Shown piece by piece: positions 23,520 to 35,202 of a DNA stretch of 64,000 nt. The stretch spans positions 87,148,501 through 87,212,500 of the forward strand of contig JAWZYU010000011.1 of NCBI GenBank assembly GCA_038380435.1, given 5' to 3'. Every line of letters begins with the position of its first letter. Position 1 is the first letter of the stretch. The translations under genes were made by a program, and so were the position numbers. A model generated the notes under the pieces. That model ran no database searches and was not told the DNA's origin. It saw nothing but the letters and a program-made list of their open reading frames with translations. The stretch is from Ryuthela nishihirai. Taxonomy: Eukaryota; Arthropoda; Arachnida; Araneae; Heptathelidae.

Positions 23520-24767
23520 CAGGGGTTTATCAAAATAATGGAAACATCAATGGCGACTGGGGTACAACGCAACACGCCGTATGCATATCACAAGGACGGC
23601 GTCAACCAAGGTGTGAGGTATATAAAGGGTAGAAGTACGATGTATGTTATCACGTATCAGTGCCACAGGTGCAGGTGAAACATCTGTTATAGTGTAATTG
23701 TCGACAGTGTCAGATCTCAGTGACCTCCAAAAAGGCCTGATTATTGGTGCGCGTCTTGCAGGAGCTTCAGTAACTAGAACGGTGGGCATAGTAGGTGTAA
23801 CACGAGGAACTGTATCGAAAATTATGACTGCCTACCAAAAAGGACAGGGCGTTGTCTCCAAACGTGCAAATTGTAGACGCCATACGTTGTCAGATAGATA
23901 TAAGCGAACGTTGGAACGGATTGTATAATGGAAGCATAAGACGATGGCACCACAAATAGCAGCAGAGTTGAACACCAGTCAGAATGATCCCGTTTCCGTA
24001 ATCAACAGTCGTCGGGAACTTCATCTTTACAGTATTTATGGCCGTGCTGCAATCCACAAACTTCTGATTACCAACATCAATGCAACAAAACGTGTAAGGT
24101 GGTGCAAAGCACATGAAAACTGGGATGCTAAAGACTGCCAACGTGTCATCTTGTCTGATGAATCGAACTGCACATTGTTTCCCTCCACTAGTAGAGTACG
24201 TCTGACGAAAACCTGCAGAAATGTACCACCCCGACTGTTTGGTTCCGACTATGAAGCATGGAATTGAATCTCTGATGCTGTGGGGTGCCATATCGTGGCA
24301 TTTCTTTGAATCTGCAGGGTCATGTCACATCCGCAACGTACGAATCCATTCTCGGGACCACATGCACCCAATGTTGTAGGCATTGTTCCCTAATGACCAA
24401 CGTAATTTCAAACGGATAATGCATCCGTGCATTGTGCGAAATGTATCAAGTTGTGGTTTGCAGAGCATTAGGTACAGCAGCTACCTTCGCCACCTCAATC
24501 TCCAGAGCTCAATATTATTGAACTTTTGTGGGAATATCTGGAGCACAAGGTCATATCACACTTTGCACCTCCAGCATCACTGGCACAGTTGGGCCATATT
24601 TTACAGGAAGAATGGTCCCACATTCCATTACCGTATGTGCATGACTTGTATAAGTCTATTCCACGTCGAATTGCATCTGTTCTGAACGCCCAAGGTGGGC
24701 CTACAGCTTATTAATAAAATGTTCTCCACAAGCAGTATGTGTTTCAATTACTTTGATAAACCCCTTG
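23520..24767. mobile_element. Complete Tc1-like DNA transposon
   Basis: The element is 1,248 bp with a TA duplication at 23,518-23,519 and 24,768-24,769. Its inverted repeats of about 28 bp match at nearly every position (left CAGGGGTTTATCAAAATAAT; right, inverted, CAAGGGGTTTATCAAAGTAA). It carries one transposase gene on the plus strand, now broken. The size is normal for Tc1 elements. Confidence 0.9.
23698..24711 (+). pseudogene. Tc1-type transposase, inactivated
   Basis: The enzyme would cut and paste the surrounding element at TA sites. The N-terminus has a helix-turn-helix (SDLQKGLIIGARLAGASVTR, then GVTRGTVSKIM, residues about 5-45). The DDE domain shows ILSDESN for the first catalytic Asp (about 24,148), a second Asp in QTDNASVHC (about 24,410, another frame) and a terminal acidic residue in SPELNIIELLWE (about 24,500). 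An in-frame TAA at 23,926-23,928 and at least two frameshifts between 24,260 and 24,480 break it. It cannot be active, but the termini remain in good shape. Confidence 0.82.
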
Positions 24768-24889
24768 TATGATCAGAGTAGAAATCGTTTTCTCTGCAAT
24801 TATCATTTGCAAGGTTAAAATCAAATCGAAAACTCTTTGGTGGACAAAATATAACCTCCAAATTTTTATTGCGATACATACGGTTAGTA

Positions 24890-25705
24890 AGGATCTCTTC
24901 ATCACCTGTCACGCGCTCTTCACACGCCACTGCACGGGATCCTATTTCCCTGCTACAACATTGTTGGTGTGGAACTAACTGCCACCTTCACAAAATACTG
25001 TAAAGGAAAATATTTCCCATTTGTAATATTGTTCTCATGGAATTAGCTGCCTACTTCACAGGAAACTATTTTCTTATTTATAAAATTGTTCTTAGGAACT
25101 GTCTAAGGATTCGGCTTTCACCTGAGATGCTAATAGACAATTTGGCGCCATAACTTCCTGTCTGCACCTTCTGGACAAAGAACTTCAGAAGAGCGTAACA
25201 GCAAGATTAAGTGGATTGGCCAATTCTGGCAGACGCTCCCTCACCCTTCCGGAAGATCACGTGAATTGACCTAGCAGCATGGGAGGTAAGGACGGTGAAG
25301 GAAGAGACTCGACTGCTGCGACTCCGCGAAGACTGTCAGGCGGGACCGTCACTCATACATCCTTCTTCTTTGGACACGAGGTTCAGGAGTTCCAAATTTC
25401 GTTGGCTGGCTCAGAGTGTAAATAGTTTAACACTAAAATTTGTTCGAGAATATGCATCGTTATGAAGTGCATATATGTATGCAAATAAATGGATTGTATA
25501 TGGTGATCTTGTAGTGCAGTAATTTCTGACCATAATCCCATCACACCCTCGGAAAAAAGTCGACGATACTGCCCACTTCACACAATACTTCCCAGGAACC
25601 TATTTCTTATTCATAATATTGTTCTTAGGAAGTAACTGCTGACTCCCCATGCCACTGCGCAGGGACCTAGTTCCAATTTATAATATCGGTTTTAGGAAGT
25701 AACTT
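24890..25705. repeat. Diffuse minisatellite, about 65-70-bp unit
   Basis: A unit containing CACTTCACA, then GGAACCTATTTCTTATTTAT, then AATATTGTTCTTAGGAAGTA recurs about three times at 24,920-25,110 and about twice at 25,575-25,705. The middle (25,110-25,570) is unrelated. Copies are poorly conserved. Confidence 0.5.
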
Positions 25706-25790
25706 CCCCCCTGTAGCATCGTTTCCCAAAATGTTGGAACCGGTTAAAGACTTTAAGTGGGGAATGAATGTATATTAAATAATTATTTCC

Positions 25791-28330
25791 GATAGGTTTT
25801 ATGAACAGTTTCAGGACATTTTGAATTCTGTCAAGAAAGGAGATATTACCCTTGTTCTTGGTGACTTCAATGCCAAAGTTGGTACTGACACTGACCTTTG
25901 GGGAGGAGTAATAGGCCCTTTTGGTATTGATAGCTGCAATGACAATGGGCAACGTCTCCTACAGGTAAGTAAACTCAATGGTTTCAGAATAACTAACACT
26001 TATTACAAACACCGCGACATACATAAGTACATATGGGTTTCACCTGATGGGCTGCATAAGAATATGATTGATTACATATTAACAGTAAACGGGCTAGTTC
26101 TGTTAGGAATCCCAGGGCATATAGGGGAGCTGAAATTGGATCTGACCATTACCTTGTTAAAAGTGTCTTGCAACTTAAACTTAAAAAGTGTTGTGCTAGG
26201 GTTAAAAAATTTGCTTTTAATACTGAAGCTCTGAAAGACCCAGTTATAGCCAAAGCTTACCATGATAGGTTACTTAGTCATTATGACAGTCATGGTATGC
26301 TTACTACTGAAGTTGAGGAAGAATGGGATCATTTTAAAAAGGCTTTTTTGGACACTAACAGCACTCTTTTAGGAAAAAAGGAGCAGAAGAGACAGAATTA
26401 TCTGAGTGATAAGGCACTTGAGCTTATTTCGGAAAGAAAGAACTGCAGGAATGTCCTTAATCAATACCCTACTAGTACTAATAGAAAGCATTACAAAGAA
26501 CTTAATAAACGTGTAAAAGATCAGTTAGCTGCTGATAAGAATCTTTGGCTTGATGGTTTGGCTGACAAAGCCGAGGAAGCAGTTAGACAGCACAACAGCA
26601 GAGAACTGTACCAGATAGTTAATGTTTTGTGTGGTAGAAAACGGACAGGTATACAGGGATTGAAGGATAAACAAGGTAAGGTTATAGAAGGTGAGAATTC
26701 TGTCATGGCTAGGTGGGCTGAGCATTTCAGTGATATTCTAAACAATGCGGTTAGTTCTATTCCCATTGTTTGCAACGATAATAGATGCATTGGTGGCTTT
26801 AATGTTGGCCCTATAACACAATCTGAGGTTATTTTGGCTGTTTCTAAACTTAAACTACATAAATCCCCAGGGGTAGATGAAATTACTACAGAAATGTTTA
26901 GAGCTGGAAATGTTTCGGTTACCACTTGGATGACTGAAATTCTGAATATCTTTTATGATAAAGGCATGGTTCCTAAGGATTTTACCAGAGCTATTGTTAT
27001 CCCTATTTTCAAAATAGGTGATCGCAGTTCTTGTGATAACTATAGGGGTATTAGCCTACTCTCTGTTCCAGGTAAAGTTCTTTCCATGATTGTGCTTAAT
27101 AGAATTAAGAATCTGGTTGACAGTCAATTGCGTGATGAGCAATGTGGATTCAGAAGTGGTAGGGGATGTGTGGATCAGATATTTTCACTTAGGCAGATTC
27201 TTGAGAAATGTTTAGAGTTTCAGAAACCTTTGGTTGCTAGTTTTGTTGATTTCAAAAAGGCTTTCGACCCTGTTGATCGTCATAATTTGTGGTTTATTGT
27301 GAAATCATATGGTATACCAGACAAGTTAGTTAACATAATGAAAGCTCTCTATAATAACACTGAGTCGTGTGTTAGAGTTGGTAAGGCTTGTACCAATTGG
27401 TTTAGCATTACTTCTGGTGTTCGACAAGAGTACATTTTGTCTCCTTTTCTCTTTAGCTTGGTTATTGATTATGTTATGCGAAATTCACTTCAAGGGAAAG
27501 ATTTTGACCTTAAATGGACTGGAGATACGAAACTTTCTGATTTAGATTATGCTGATGATTTAGCCCTTTTGGCAAATGATGTTGATGAGATGAAGTCTTT
27601 CATTCGAGCTGTTGATGAGACTGGTAGTAGAGTAGGTTTGGTTATAAACAGAGAGAAAACTAAAGTGATGAAAATTGGTCAGGCAGGTTGTGATTCAGTT
27701 AATCTGAATGGTTGCAGTCTTGAGCAGGTGTCACAGTTTAATTATCTTGGGAGCTATGTAACAGATAATGGTGATGTGCGGCATGAGATTAACAGACGAA
27801 TAGGGATTGCTGCCGGGACTTTTAAGAATCTATGGAGAGTGTGGAGAAATAGGCGTATACACCTAAAGACTAAAATTAGGCTGTATAATAGTTTAGTTCT
27901 TTCTAGGGTTAGTTATGGTAGTGAAACTTGGACACTTTGTAAACAAGATAACAGGAAACTATATGCTTTTGATTCCAGATGCTTACGCATTATCTTGGGC
28001 ATTAGGTGGTTCAACTTTGTAACTAATGATGAGGTTAGGCAAAGGAGTTTGCAACCTCCTTTAAGCAGCATATTGTGCTGAGAGAGACTCCGTTGGTTTG
28101 GCCATGTTGCCCGTATGAATAATTATAGATTGGCGAATAGGGTTATGAACAGTGTGCCTAAAGGTCTCAGAAAGAGGGGGAGACCTAGGATGCGGTGGGC
28201 AGACAATGTCAAACACGACCTTGTTAGAATTGGTGTGCAGTGGCCAGATGCAGTAGATGTAGCTCAGGATAGACTTGCTTGGAGAACTAAATTGCATGGT
28301 CTGGTTGGACCTCCGTAGCCCATGGCTGCT

Positions 28331-28361
<31 letters not shown>
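25791..28361 (+). mobile_element. RTE-type LINE, 5'-truncated copy
   Basis: This copy starts inside the endonuclease at GATAGGTTTTATG (compare 63,110 in the second copy) and ends with the (TGATGA)n tail at 28,333-28,361, a feature of RTE-clade elements. It is nearly identical to the second copy at the right edge wherever the two overlap. Target-site duplications were not identified. Confidence 0.82.
25821..28318 (+). pseudogene. RTE endonuclease/reverse transcriptase ORF, two breaks
   Basis: The protein nicks target DNA with an APE-type endonuclease and reverse-transcribes its own RNA at the nick. The endonuclease end is seen as LVLGDFNAKVG (25,852). A 4-nt deletion near 26,080, relative to the second copy, shifts the frame. 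From 26,168 a 637-codon frame holds HKSPGVDEI, RGISLLSVPGKVLSMI, FVDFKKAFDPVD, GVRQEYILSPFLF (usual GVRQG; the Gly is Glu here) and the catalytic LDYADDLALL (about 27,541). A TGA at 28,079-28,081 interrupts it. The same frame then reads LRWFGHVARM and RGRPRMRWAD to a stop at 28,316-28,318. Only a few lesions separate it from an intact gene. Confidence 0.85.
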
Positions 28362-28362
<1 letters not shown>

Positions 28363-29902
28363 GGAAAGAAATTCCTTTCTTTCCTGTCACTTTAGTGACG
28401 TGTGTTTTGTTTCATCCCAGCGACATCTGCTCTGCCAGTGATTGGCAAGCAGGGCAGAAACGAGAAAGAAATTAAGGAAACCTTTCAGTCGTTTGAACCA
28501 GAAGGGCTAGTAATCTGGTGAAATATTTTCTTTAAAATGTCGCTTTAGATAGATTCAAGAAGAAAAATGCGCATTGCACTAATGGTCAGTTTAAGAAAAC
28601 ATTTCTGTAAAATGTGTGCATTTGATATATGACAATTTGCAGCCTCTGTTTCGATTGTTAAAACCATTTGTTGCAGGGGTCATGTCCCTACTTGCCCCCC
28701 CCCCCCCTAAGTTTTGTTCTGCTGTAAATGCAAAGATTTAAAAAATTTATCAAATTTAGTGAATGCAAAATATTAAATACGTGTGAAAAGCTATTTATTG
28801 GAATTTAGCACATAGCAAAGTGTGTAACAAAAATATATTTTTTAAAATGAAATTCCATATTTCACTTTGACCCAATGGCGTGGCCCTCTCTCTCTCTCTC
28901 CAATCGAAATATGATTTTATATTTAAACTAGAATCATTCATTATTTGTCCATCTAGTCATTTATTATTTGATTAAAATCAACTGATTAAAATCAACTGAG
29001 AGTAAGGTTAAAGTGAAAATAAGCATTTTCCTATTCTGAGACTGTGTCGCGTTGATCCAATATATAGCCTCTCCGACTGCTCAGAGATCGCATCTAATCA
29101 TAGATCATTGGACTGCTTAGCACCTCCATTTCCACAATGGTGACACTGACTGGTTTTCAAGGAATGGCGTCGTCAATGCTCTTCCTGTTTCTTGTGTGAA
29201 CACTTTCCGAAAATTCTCTTTGAGCACTGCAGAAGAAATTATTTTGGCAAGAAGATTTCTAGGAATCTCTTCTCTTTCGGATGATAACTGGAAGACGAGC
29301 AGCTCGATTATTGTGGAATATCGAATGCCAACGCTAAGGCACTTTGGACATCAGAAGAAGCGGCGACTGCGAAAGAACAGCTTGCGACTGGCCGCATAAT
29401 GGGCAGACAGCTCTGCCGTATTCGGAAACCAACATAATCGAATGAGCAATTATTTTTTATTCTAACGTCGCTATGATGTTGTTTCTTTAATTTAGTAGCT
29501 ACTTCATTTTAAGAGCTATTTTGTTGGTTCCGCAGAGTTTGGCTCTAATAATGTTTTTCTCACTTTGTTATCCATCAGACATGGACTTAGCTTTAGGACT
29601 TTGTCATTTGTTTGGCAGTTACGTCACGGGGATCATTTTGTTTCATTTATTTTGGCTTTTGAAGATAAGTCTGTAAATTTTAAAATTTCTTTTCAAAATG
29701 TCTTAACATAGAACATTCATCTTCCTTCTTAGGACTCAGATTTTCAAAATCTAAAGACCGCACGTGGAAATTTCCAGTTCTAAATAAGTCTCCATCTCTT
29801 CCCACACCACCCATGACACAAGGATCTGTCGAGATCTAATTCCCTGGGCCTCGCCCCATTCCTCGATTTCCCTCCCCACCCCCCTTCAAAACATCGAGTT
29901 GT
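28362..29902. other. Chitinase 3' flank / probable 3' UTR, no other gene
   Basis: This is downstream of the chitinase stop codon on the minus strand. Candidate AATAAA signals for that strand occur at 29,646-29,651 and about 29,457-29,462. A 67-codon plus-strand frame at 29,196-29,399 shows no domain. A CT dinucleotide run is at 28,886-28,900 and a C10-type run is near 28,697. Confidence 0.4.
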
Positions 29903-31189
29903 CTACCGTCGATATTTATCGCACTCCGATCGATCTCCCGGCATGCATCTGCCTCCCTCTTCCATGAAGTAGTGCTCTGCTGGACAGTCATGCACATAAC
30001 CGTCAATACCGCTGCCTCCATCCTCGGCGGGAACACACACTAGAAATTTGCCACAAGTGTTTGGGTGAATGAATACCCCTCTACGTTTACAGGTCACACT
30101 TCCATCAGGAGTCAATACTAGAGGTGGCGTTTTGGTTTCTTGACGTTTGGGAGCCGGAGTTGGTCTTCTGGAAGGTCTGGCTGTCTGTGGCCTCCTAGTT
30201 ACAGCAGGCCTGGAAGATGTAGCTTCGCGTACTTTGCTCACCAGCTGAGTAATGGCTGGAGAATCGGAATACTCTTCTTCAGAACTGTCTACTTTGGAAT
30301 CTGCAGATTGATAACCAGGCCTCACTCTACGAACAGCAGGCCTCGAAGATGGAAGATTTACCTCAGATCGGTCTTCTTGTGATTCAGACTGAATGGAACT
30401 CTCTTCCGTTATTCCTGGCCTCACCACTCGCCTTATTCCAACTGTTTGAGCAAGGACATAATTATTCCCTCTCCTTTCCGATGGCTCATCAGCATCTGTT
30501 CTCTGATCAGCTTTAATGAACAGTGCATCAAGAGGATTATTCTGGCTACGTTCGCCAGGCACAGGCCGAATTCTCACAACGACCCTCCTGGGCCCTGCTG
30601 CACCAGCTTGTTGCGACTGTCTGCTGCGAGGAAGTTGGTCTTCCAGCACATACTCAACAGTCCGGGCTCTGGGTGCTTCAATGTCACGTGGTTTAGCTGT
30701 TGTCTGTTGTCTGTTAGGAGTGTGGTACACAAAGGGAAAATCTTCTCCATCTGTGGAACGAGGCGTGACGACTGAATCACTTTCTTCTTCCGAAGATGGA
30801 GCATAAAACTGTGGTCCTCTGGGTTTTACTGTTGGAACTGATCGTGTCTCGCTTGTTTCGCTCTTTGATCGCCTATTGGGTGTTGCATATTGTGTAAATA
30901 TGTCCACAGGGGATTCTGTGGGAGGATCTTGAGTGGAGGCAATTCTTTTTCTGTTGGGAGTCCTATACTCGGGAAGAGTTGGACTCAGAGTTGTCGTAGT
31001 GGTCGCTGCATCAGCAGCAGAATCACGGCCTTGAAGTTTATCATGGATTTGATTGACGCTGCCCAATGTCTGCAAAAGCTGTAGCAGTTCCAAGATATTC
31101 TGGCCGTTCATGTTGATGGAATTCAAAGGACCGCTCACTCCCTCTAAGTCTTTCTTCAGCTGTTCTGGCATCTGCTTTGCAGGAGCCTC

Positions 31190-31222
<33 letters not shown>

Positions 31223-31789
31223 GGTTGTGGTACGGGGTCGGGGTCTTGGGCGGGGTCGACGGGTGGTGGTGGTTGCAGCTATGGGTTTGGCCTTGCATTG
31301 CACATTCTCGGGATAGTCGCAAGCGTCTCTACGAGGGTTAAAGTGTAAGCCAGAAGGGCACGTGAATGCATTAGGAATTAAACCCAAGTCAGATGGTCCG
31401 CTGTCAAGACACCAGAAGTACTTTTTGCAGTCGACAGGATTAGAAAAGAATCCCTCATCAGTACATTCAAATGGTGGACCAGGGTCAGGAGTTGTAAAAG
31501 GTGCAGCAGTGGTACGGGAGGCTTTCCCTCCATCTTCATCGTTAGATGACGACTTTTGATTCCTCTGAGTCTGCTGTCGTCTTCTGGGTGTCGGTCGGCT
31601 TCTCACTTTTGGAGCCGAGGTTGTTGTTGTCGGCCTGGCAGTGGTGGTGGCTGTTGAACCTTCCAGAAGAGCTGCTCGAAGGGTGCTAATTAAAGGACTT
31701 TGTTCCCCATAACACGATCCTCGGAAATCATCATTATCCAGAGTCCAAATCATGGCTCCTCCTAAGCCTTGTTCCAGAACATATTTGGC
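29903..31789 (-). CDS. Cht6-like: Chitinase (GH18, Cht6-like), terminal exon
   Basis: This 628-codon terminal exon follows a TTTTACAG acceptor (phase 0) and ends at TAG 29,903-29,905. Residues 1-44 complete the GH18 barrel, with the motif GAMIWTLDNDDFRG. Its Trp lines the chitin-binding cleft in this family. Then come a Thr/Arg/Ser-rich linker (45-106), a CBM14 (peritrophin-A) domain with six cysteines (about 107-165; DCKKYFWC core), and a long disordered tail. The tail has a poly-Thr stretch encoded by a microsatellite, and the motif YxTPNR appears three times in it. The last ~65 residues hold six more cysteines in a CBM14-like pattern (TCGKFLVC, HDCPAEHYF). Family knowledge: such enzymes are secreted and act on cuticle chitin. 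One CBM14 after GH18 plus a long low-complexity tail fits group VI, though group III is not excluded. Confidence 0.9.
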
Positions 31790-31959
31790 CTGTAAAATAA
31801 TAGTAATATAATTATAAATGCATTTTAGTTTCTTAAAATAAAATTTCATTGCATTGCATTTTAATTTTTCGAATAATTAATTTAATAATATTTAAACGTG
31901 ACAAAGCAATGTTCATAATACACAGACCTAAAATTCTTCCTAGCAATGAGTTTGAGTTA

Positions 31960-34330
31960 CTTTTTTAAATTTCACATCGTTTGAATGTTGTTTAGTAATG
32001 CCATTAATAAACATTAAAAATAGCGTTGGTTCCAGTATTGAGCTTTGAGGAACACCGCAATTTAAGGGTTAAGCATGTTGTCGTTATTATTGATTTTTGT
32101 TACAGCAGAACGGTTAGTAAGAAAATTTTTGTAGGAGAATATGGTGGTCGAAGATGTCGAACGCTTTACTAAGGTCTGCGAAGATAATGCAAGTGACCTT
32201 ACCGTCGTTCGTGTTTGCATTGATTTCGCCTGTAAATTTTCCATTAGTAGGGTAGTAATTTTGTTTGCCTGAAATCCGAATTGCTTCTCTGAGATGAGAT
32301 CGTTTATAGTTAGAAATTTTGTTAATGATTGAAAACATGTCGCTCCATAATTTTCTCTATCACCGGCAAAATTGCTACTGGTCTATAGTTAGAAATTTGT
32401 TTCTAGTCTCCTGATATGTATTTGGGTCTTATAATAGATGTCTTTGACATTGGAGGTATAACAGCAGTAGTTAAATAATGTTCAGGAGCATTGCTAGAAT
32501 TTTAAAGATATCGTTATTTGAATATTTGATATGGTTAATATATATATTTTGTCGATGCCCGGAGTTTTTATTTTCACTGATTTTATCGACTATGCTACGA
32601 ACATCGAAATCAGTAATTTCAGGAAAATGAAATCTGTGAGGAATTACAGAATTAAAGTTAACATCAAGAGTAACGGAATTTTGAGGAAAAGAGTGGAGTA
32701 GTCATGAAGGGTTTTGTTCGAGAAATCTGAATCGAGAAATCAGAACCCATTTTTTAGAATAATTTTTTGATCAGAGCTAGTTTTACTCAAAATAAGTCGT
32801 TGATAAGCTGCCAAGTCATTTTAGAGTCTCCAAGGGCGTCCATAAATTTCTTAAAATAAAACTGTTTTTTTGTGTTTTTAATAAGGCTATTCACACGATT
32901 CCTTTCATTAACATATATAGTTTTGTAAAGAATGTTGTGTCTGTTATTTTTGCATGATATCCAAAATTTATCCCTATTTTCGATTTCACGCTTTAAGTGA
33001 GTCTATTCTTTATCATTCCTGCGTTTTTTTTTATTTTTGGGTTTGGTCTGTGAGATCGAACATTGCTTTCGTTAAAATTATTCAGGAGATATACGAATTT
33101 ATTATACAATTCATTAGGGTCATTAATCTCTAGTAAACGTGTGAAGTCTATATTATTTAGTTTGTTAATAGTGCGTTCATTTTCAAAATTCATGTGTTGA
33201 GTCAGGGCAGCACTAGCATAAAAGTGGAGGGCAACTGTTTTGGTCTGTATTATCAAGCTTTATATTTATCATAATCGCATAGTGATCTGCAGTTTTGCTA
33301 GTGGTACTAGAGAAAGTGTTCGGAATCTATTCCGAAGGAATTTTCTCGTGTATAGTCTGCAATGGTTTTGGGCTAAAGTTACTTTAGAATACTTTTATAA
33401 TTATCTTGTTGTGCCTCCCTTAATCCAAAACCGTGTCTCCCATAATAATGATAGTCGTGTTGTGTTTCTTGCCATTTTCCATCAAAAGCTGGCAAGGAAT
33501 AAGGGCAAATCTGAGTTAGGTGAACGATAGAGTCCGATTATGTCAAAAGTTTGAGAATTTTTCGCAACTTTTATGTGAAATAACTTCCGCAGGGTTTACG
33601 TCGATGTGTTCTTGTGACTGGAAAATGCAATTCCGACAAAAGACACAGATTCCGTTTAGAGACCTTTGATGGGTCTAAATAAGTATATGAGAGTAAAATC
33701 TTGCCAGTGTTACGTGCTTTGGTTACTCAGGTTAGTACAGGTTTCGGTTAAGATAATTACGTCTAAAAAACCAAAAATGCGTTCCAATTTTTTTCCAGAC
33801 TTCTAATATTAATTATGCATTGCCGAAAGAGTCTCTCATTTGCAATAGGAACTATTTTGGGTCCAACCTAAAAGGTGGCTGAGTGTTTCAAATTTGTTTA
33901 AATCGTCTATATACGGAAAAATGTCTTCTGTGTTGTCCATTGAAACAACGAAAATATATAAAAATTAATTTTTAACAGTATTTAAGGGATATCTGCTAAT
34001 GATTTCTCTTATTGAGACCTTACATGATTTAAACCAGATAAACCTGTAACTCTTTTCCTGTGCAGCTACTTTAGTTTCCTAAGCAGTTCCCTGTTGTGCA
34101 CAGGAAGATTTTCATTTAATATACAGGAAGCTCTTATTCTGAACAATATCACCGACTTGGATCCTGGCTCTTCTTTTCTTGAGCCAATTGTCGCGGCAGC
34201 CACTATTAGCAAATTCAACGAGAATAGGGGAATGTTTCGACCTTTTCCTGGGTAGTCTGTGGATTTTATTTCTTTGGATTAGATGCCAAATTAGAATATT
34301 TAGACTCATCTATTACTTAACTAAGTATTC
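31960..34330 (-). pseudogene. Degenerate CR1/L2-like LINE
   Basis: The minus strand shows LINE pieces in element order. At 34,112-34,309 is an ORF1-like stretch (RLPRKRSKHSPILVEFANSG, then DNWLKKRRARI). Further left is an Asn-rich segment at 32,993-33,256, resembling the region before a reverse transcriptase. At 32,114-32,338 is the palm A motif IIFADLSKAFDIFDHHIL, typical of the CR1/L2/Rex group. The reverse transcriptase is cut short soon after (about 31,960), so YADD is absent. Many frame breaks are present. It lies in the same orientation as the chitinase gene. Confidence 0.6.
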
Positions 34331-35202
34331 AGCGTTTATTTCCTGAACAGAAAATTCACCTAAAAATTCCTATCACACTCACAGACATTCTGATTAAGTA
34401 ATTGCACTGAAATTCTCGTCAAGTAGGCAATATGATACTGACTGGTGCGCTATTTTCTTCTTCAAACGTATTAATTACACTGCTCAAAGTGAAAATCGCA
34501 ACACCACGAAGGAAATGATGTATACTCCCGAAAGTGACAGGACAGAAGCTATGAGGGTAGATGCGCAAATAATCAAAATAAAAAGGAACGTGAGAACCCA
34601 AGGTACGTGGATTTATAGCAGATTCATCAGTACAAAGTAGGCCCACCTCAGGCAGTTATACAAGCCTGTAGACATCTCGGCATTCCATCAATCTATGGTT
34701 AATGGTATCCTGAGGTAGGGCGTTCCAAACAACATCCAATTGGGCATGTAACTCTACCAGGATCACGGCCAGAAGAAGCCCCCCCCCCCCGACAGTAAAC
34801 CACCTTGATATGGTGGTGGTGGGGGGCTTGAGGGCCCACTAAAGCCAAAGGCTCTACTGACTGGTTTGGGCCTCGGTTGGATAGGCTAAGACCTCCATCT
34901 CAGAGACTCAGGGGAGTCATTTAGGAGTCCTGCTGACTGACTTGGTCCGTCAGGTCGGACAAGGTCCAAAATTTCGGGCCCGACTAAGAGTTCCCACCAT
35001 GGGAGCCGAGTCAACTTGGATCTATATATCCTTGTTTGTGGTTAACCGTGGAATAGATTAAATTTCAGGTTTTGCAGCCGCAGTGCCGTGGGTTGAGCTT
35101 TACTTCTATAGTACTGTTCTGCCTAGACTCTTGTGGGCTGTGCATTTACCTATATGGTATTGTATGTCCACAACCTTTAGATAGTGGTCAAAGTGGCATT
35201 CC

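Noticed and set aside
26521..26925. 134-codon minus-strand frame
   Set aside because: It is antisense to the RTE reverse transcriptase ORF and has no domain of its own.
28061..28390. Minus-strand frame with a serine run
   Set aside because: It is the reverse of the RTE (TGATGA)n tail and coding end; the serines come from the microsatellite.
31053..31316. Plus-strand frame with a valine run
   Set aside because: It is the antisense of the chitinase poly-Thr linker.
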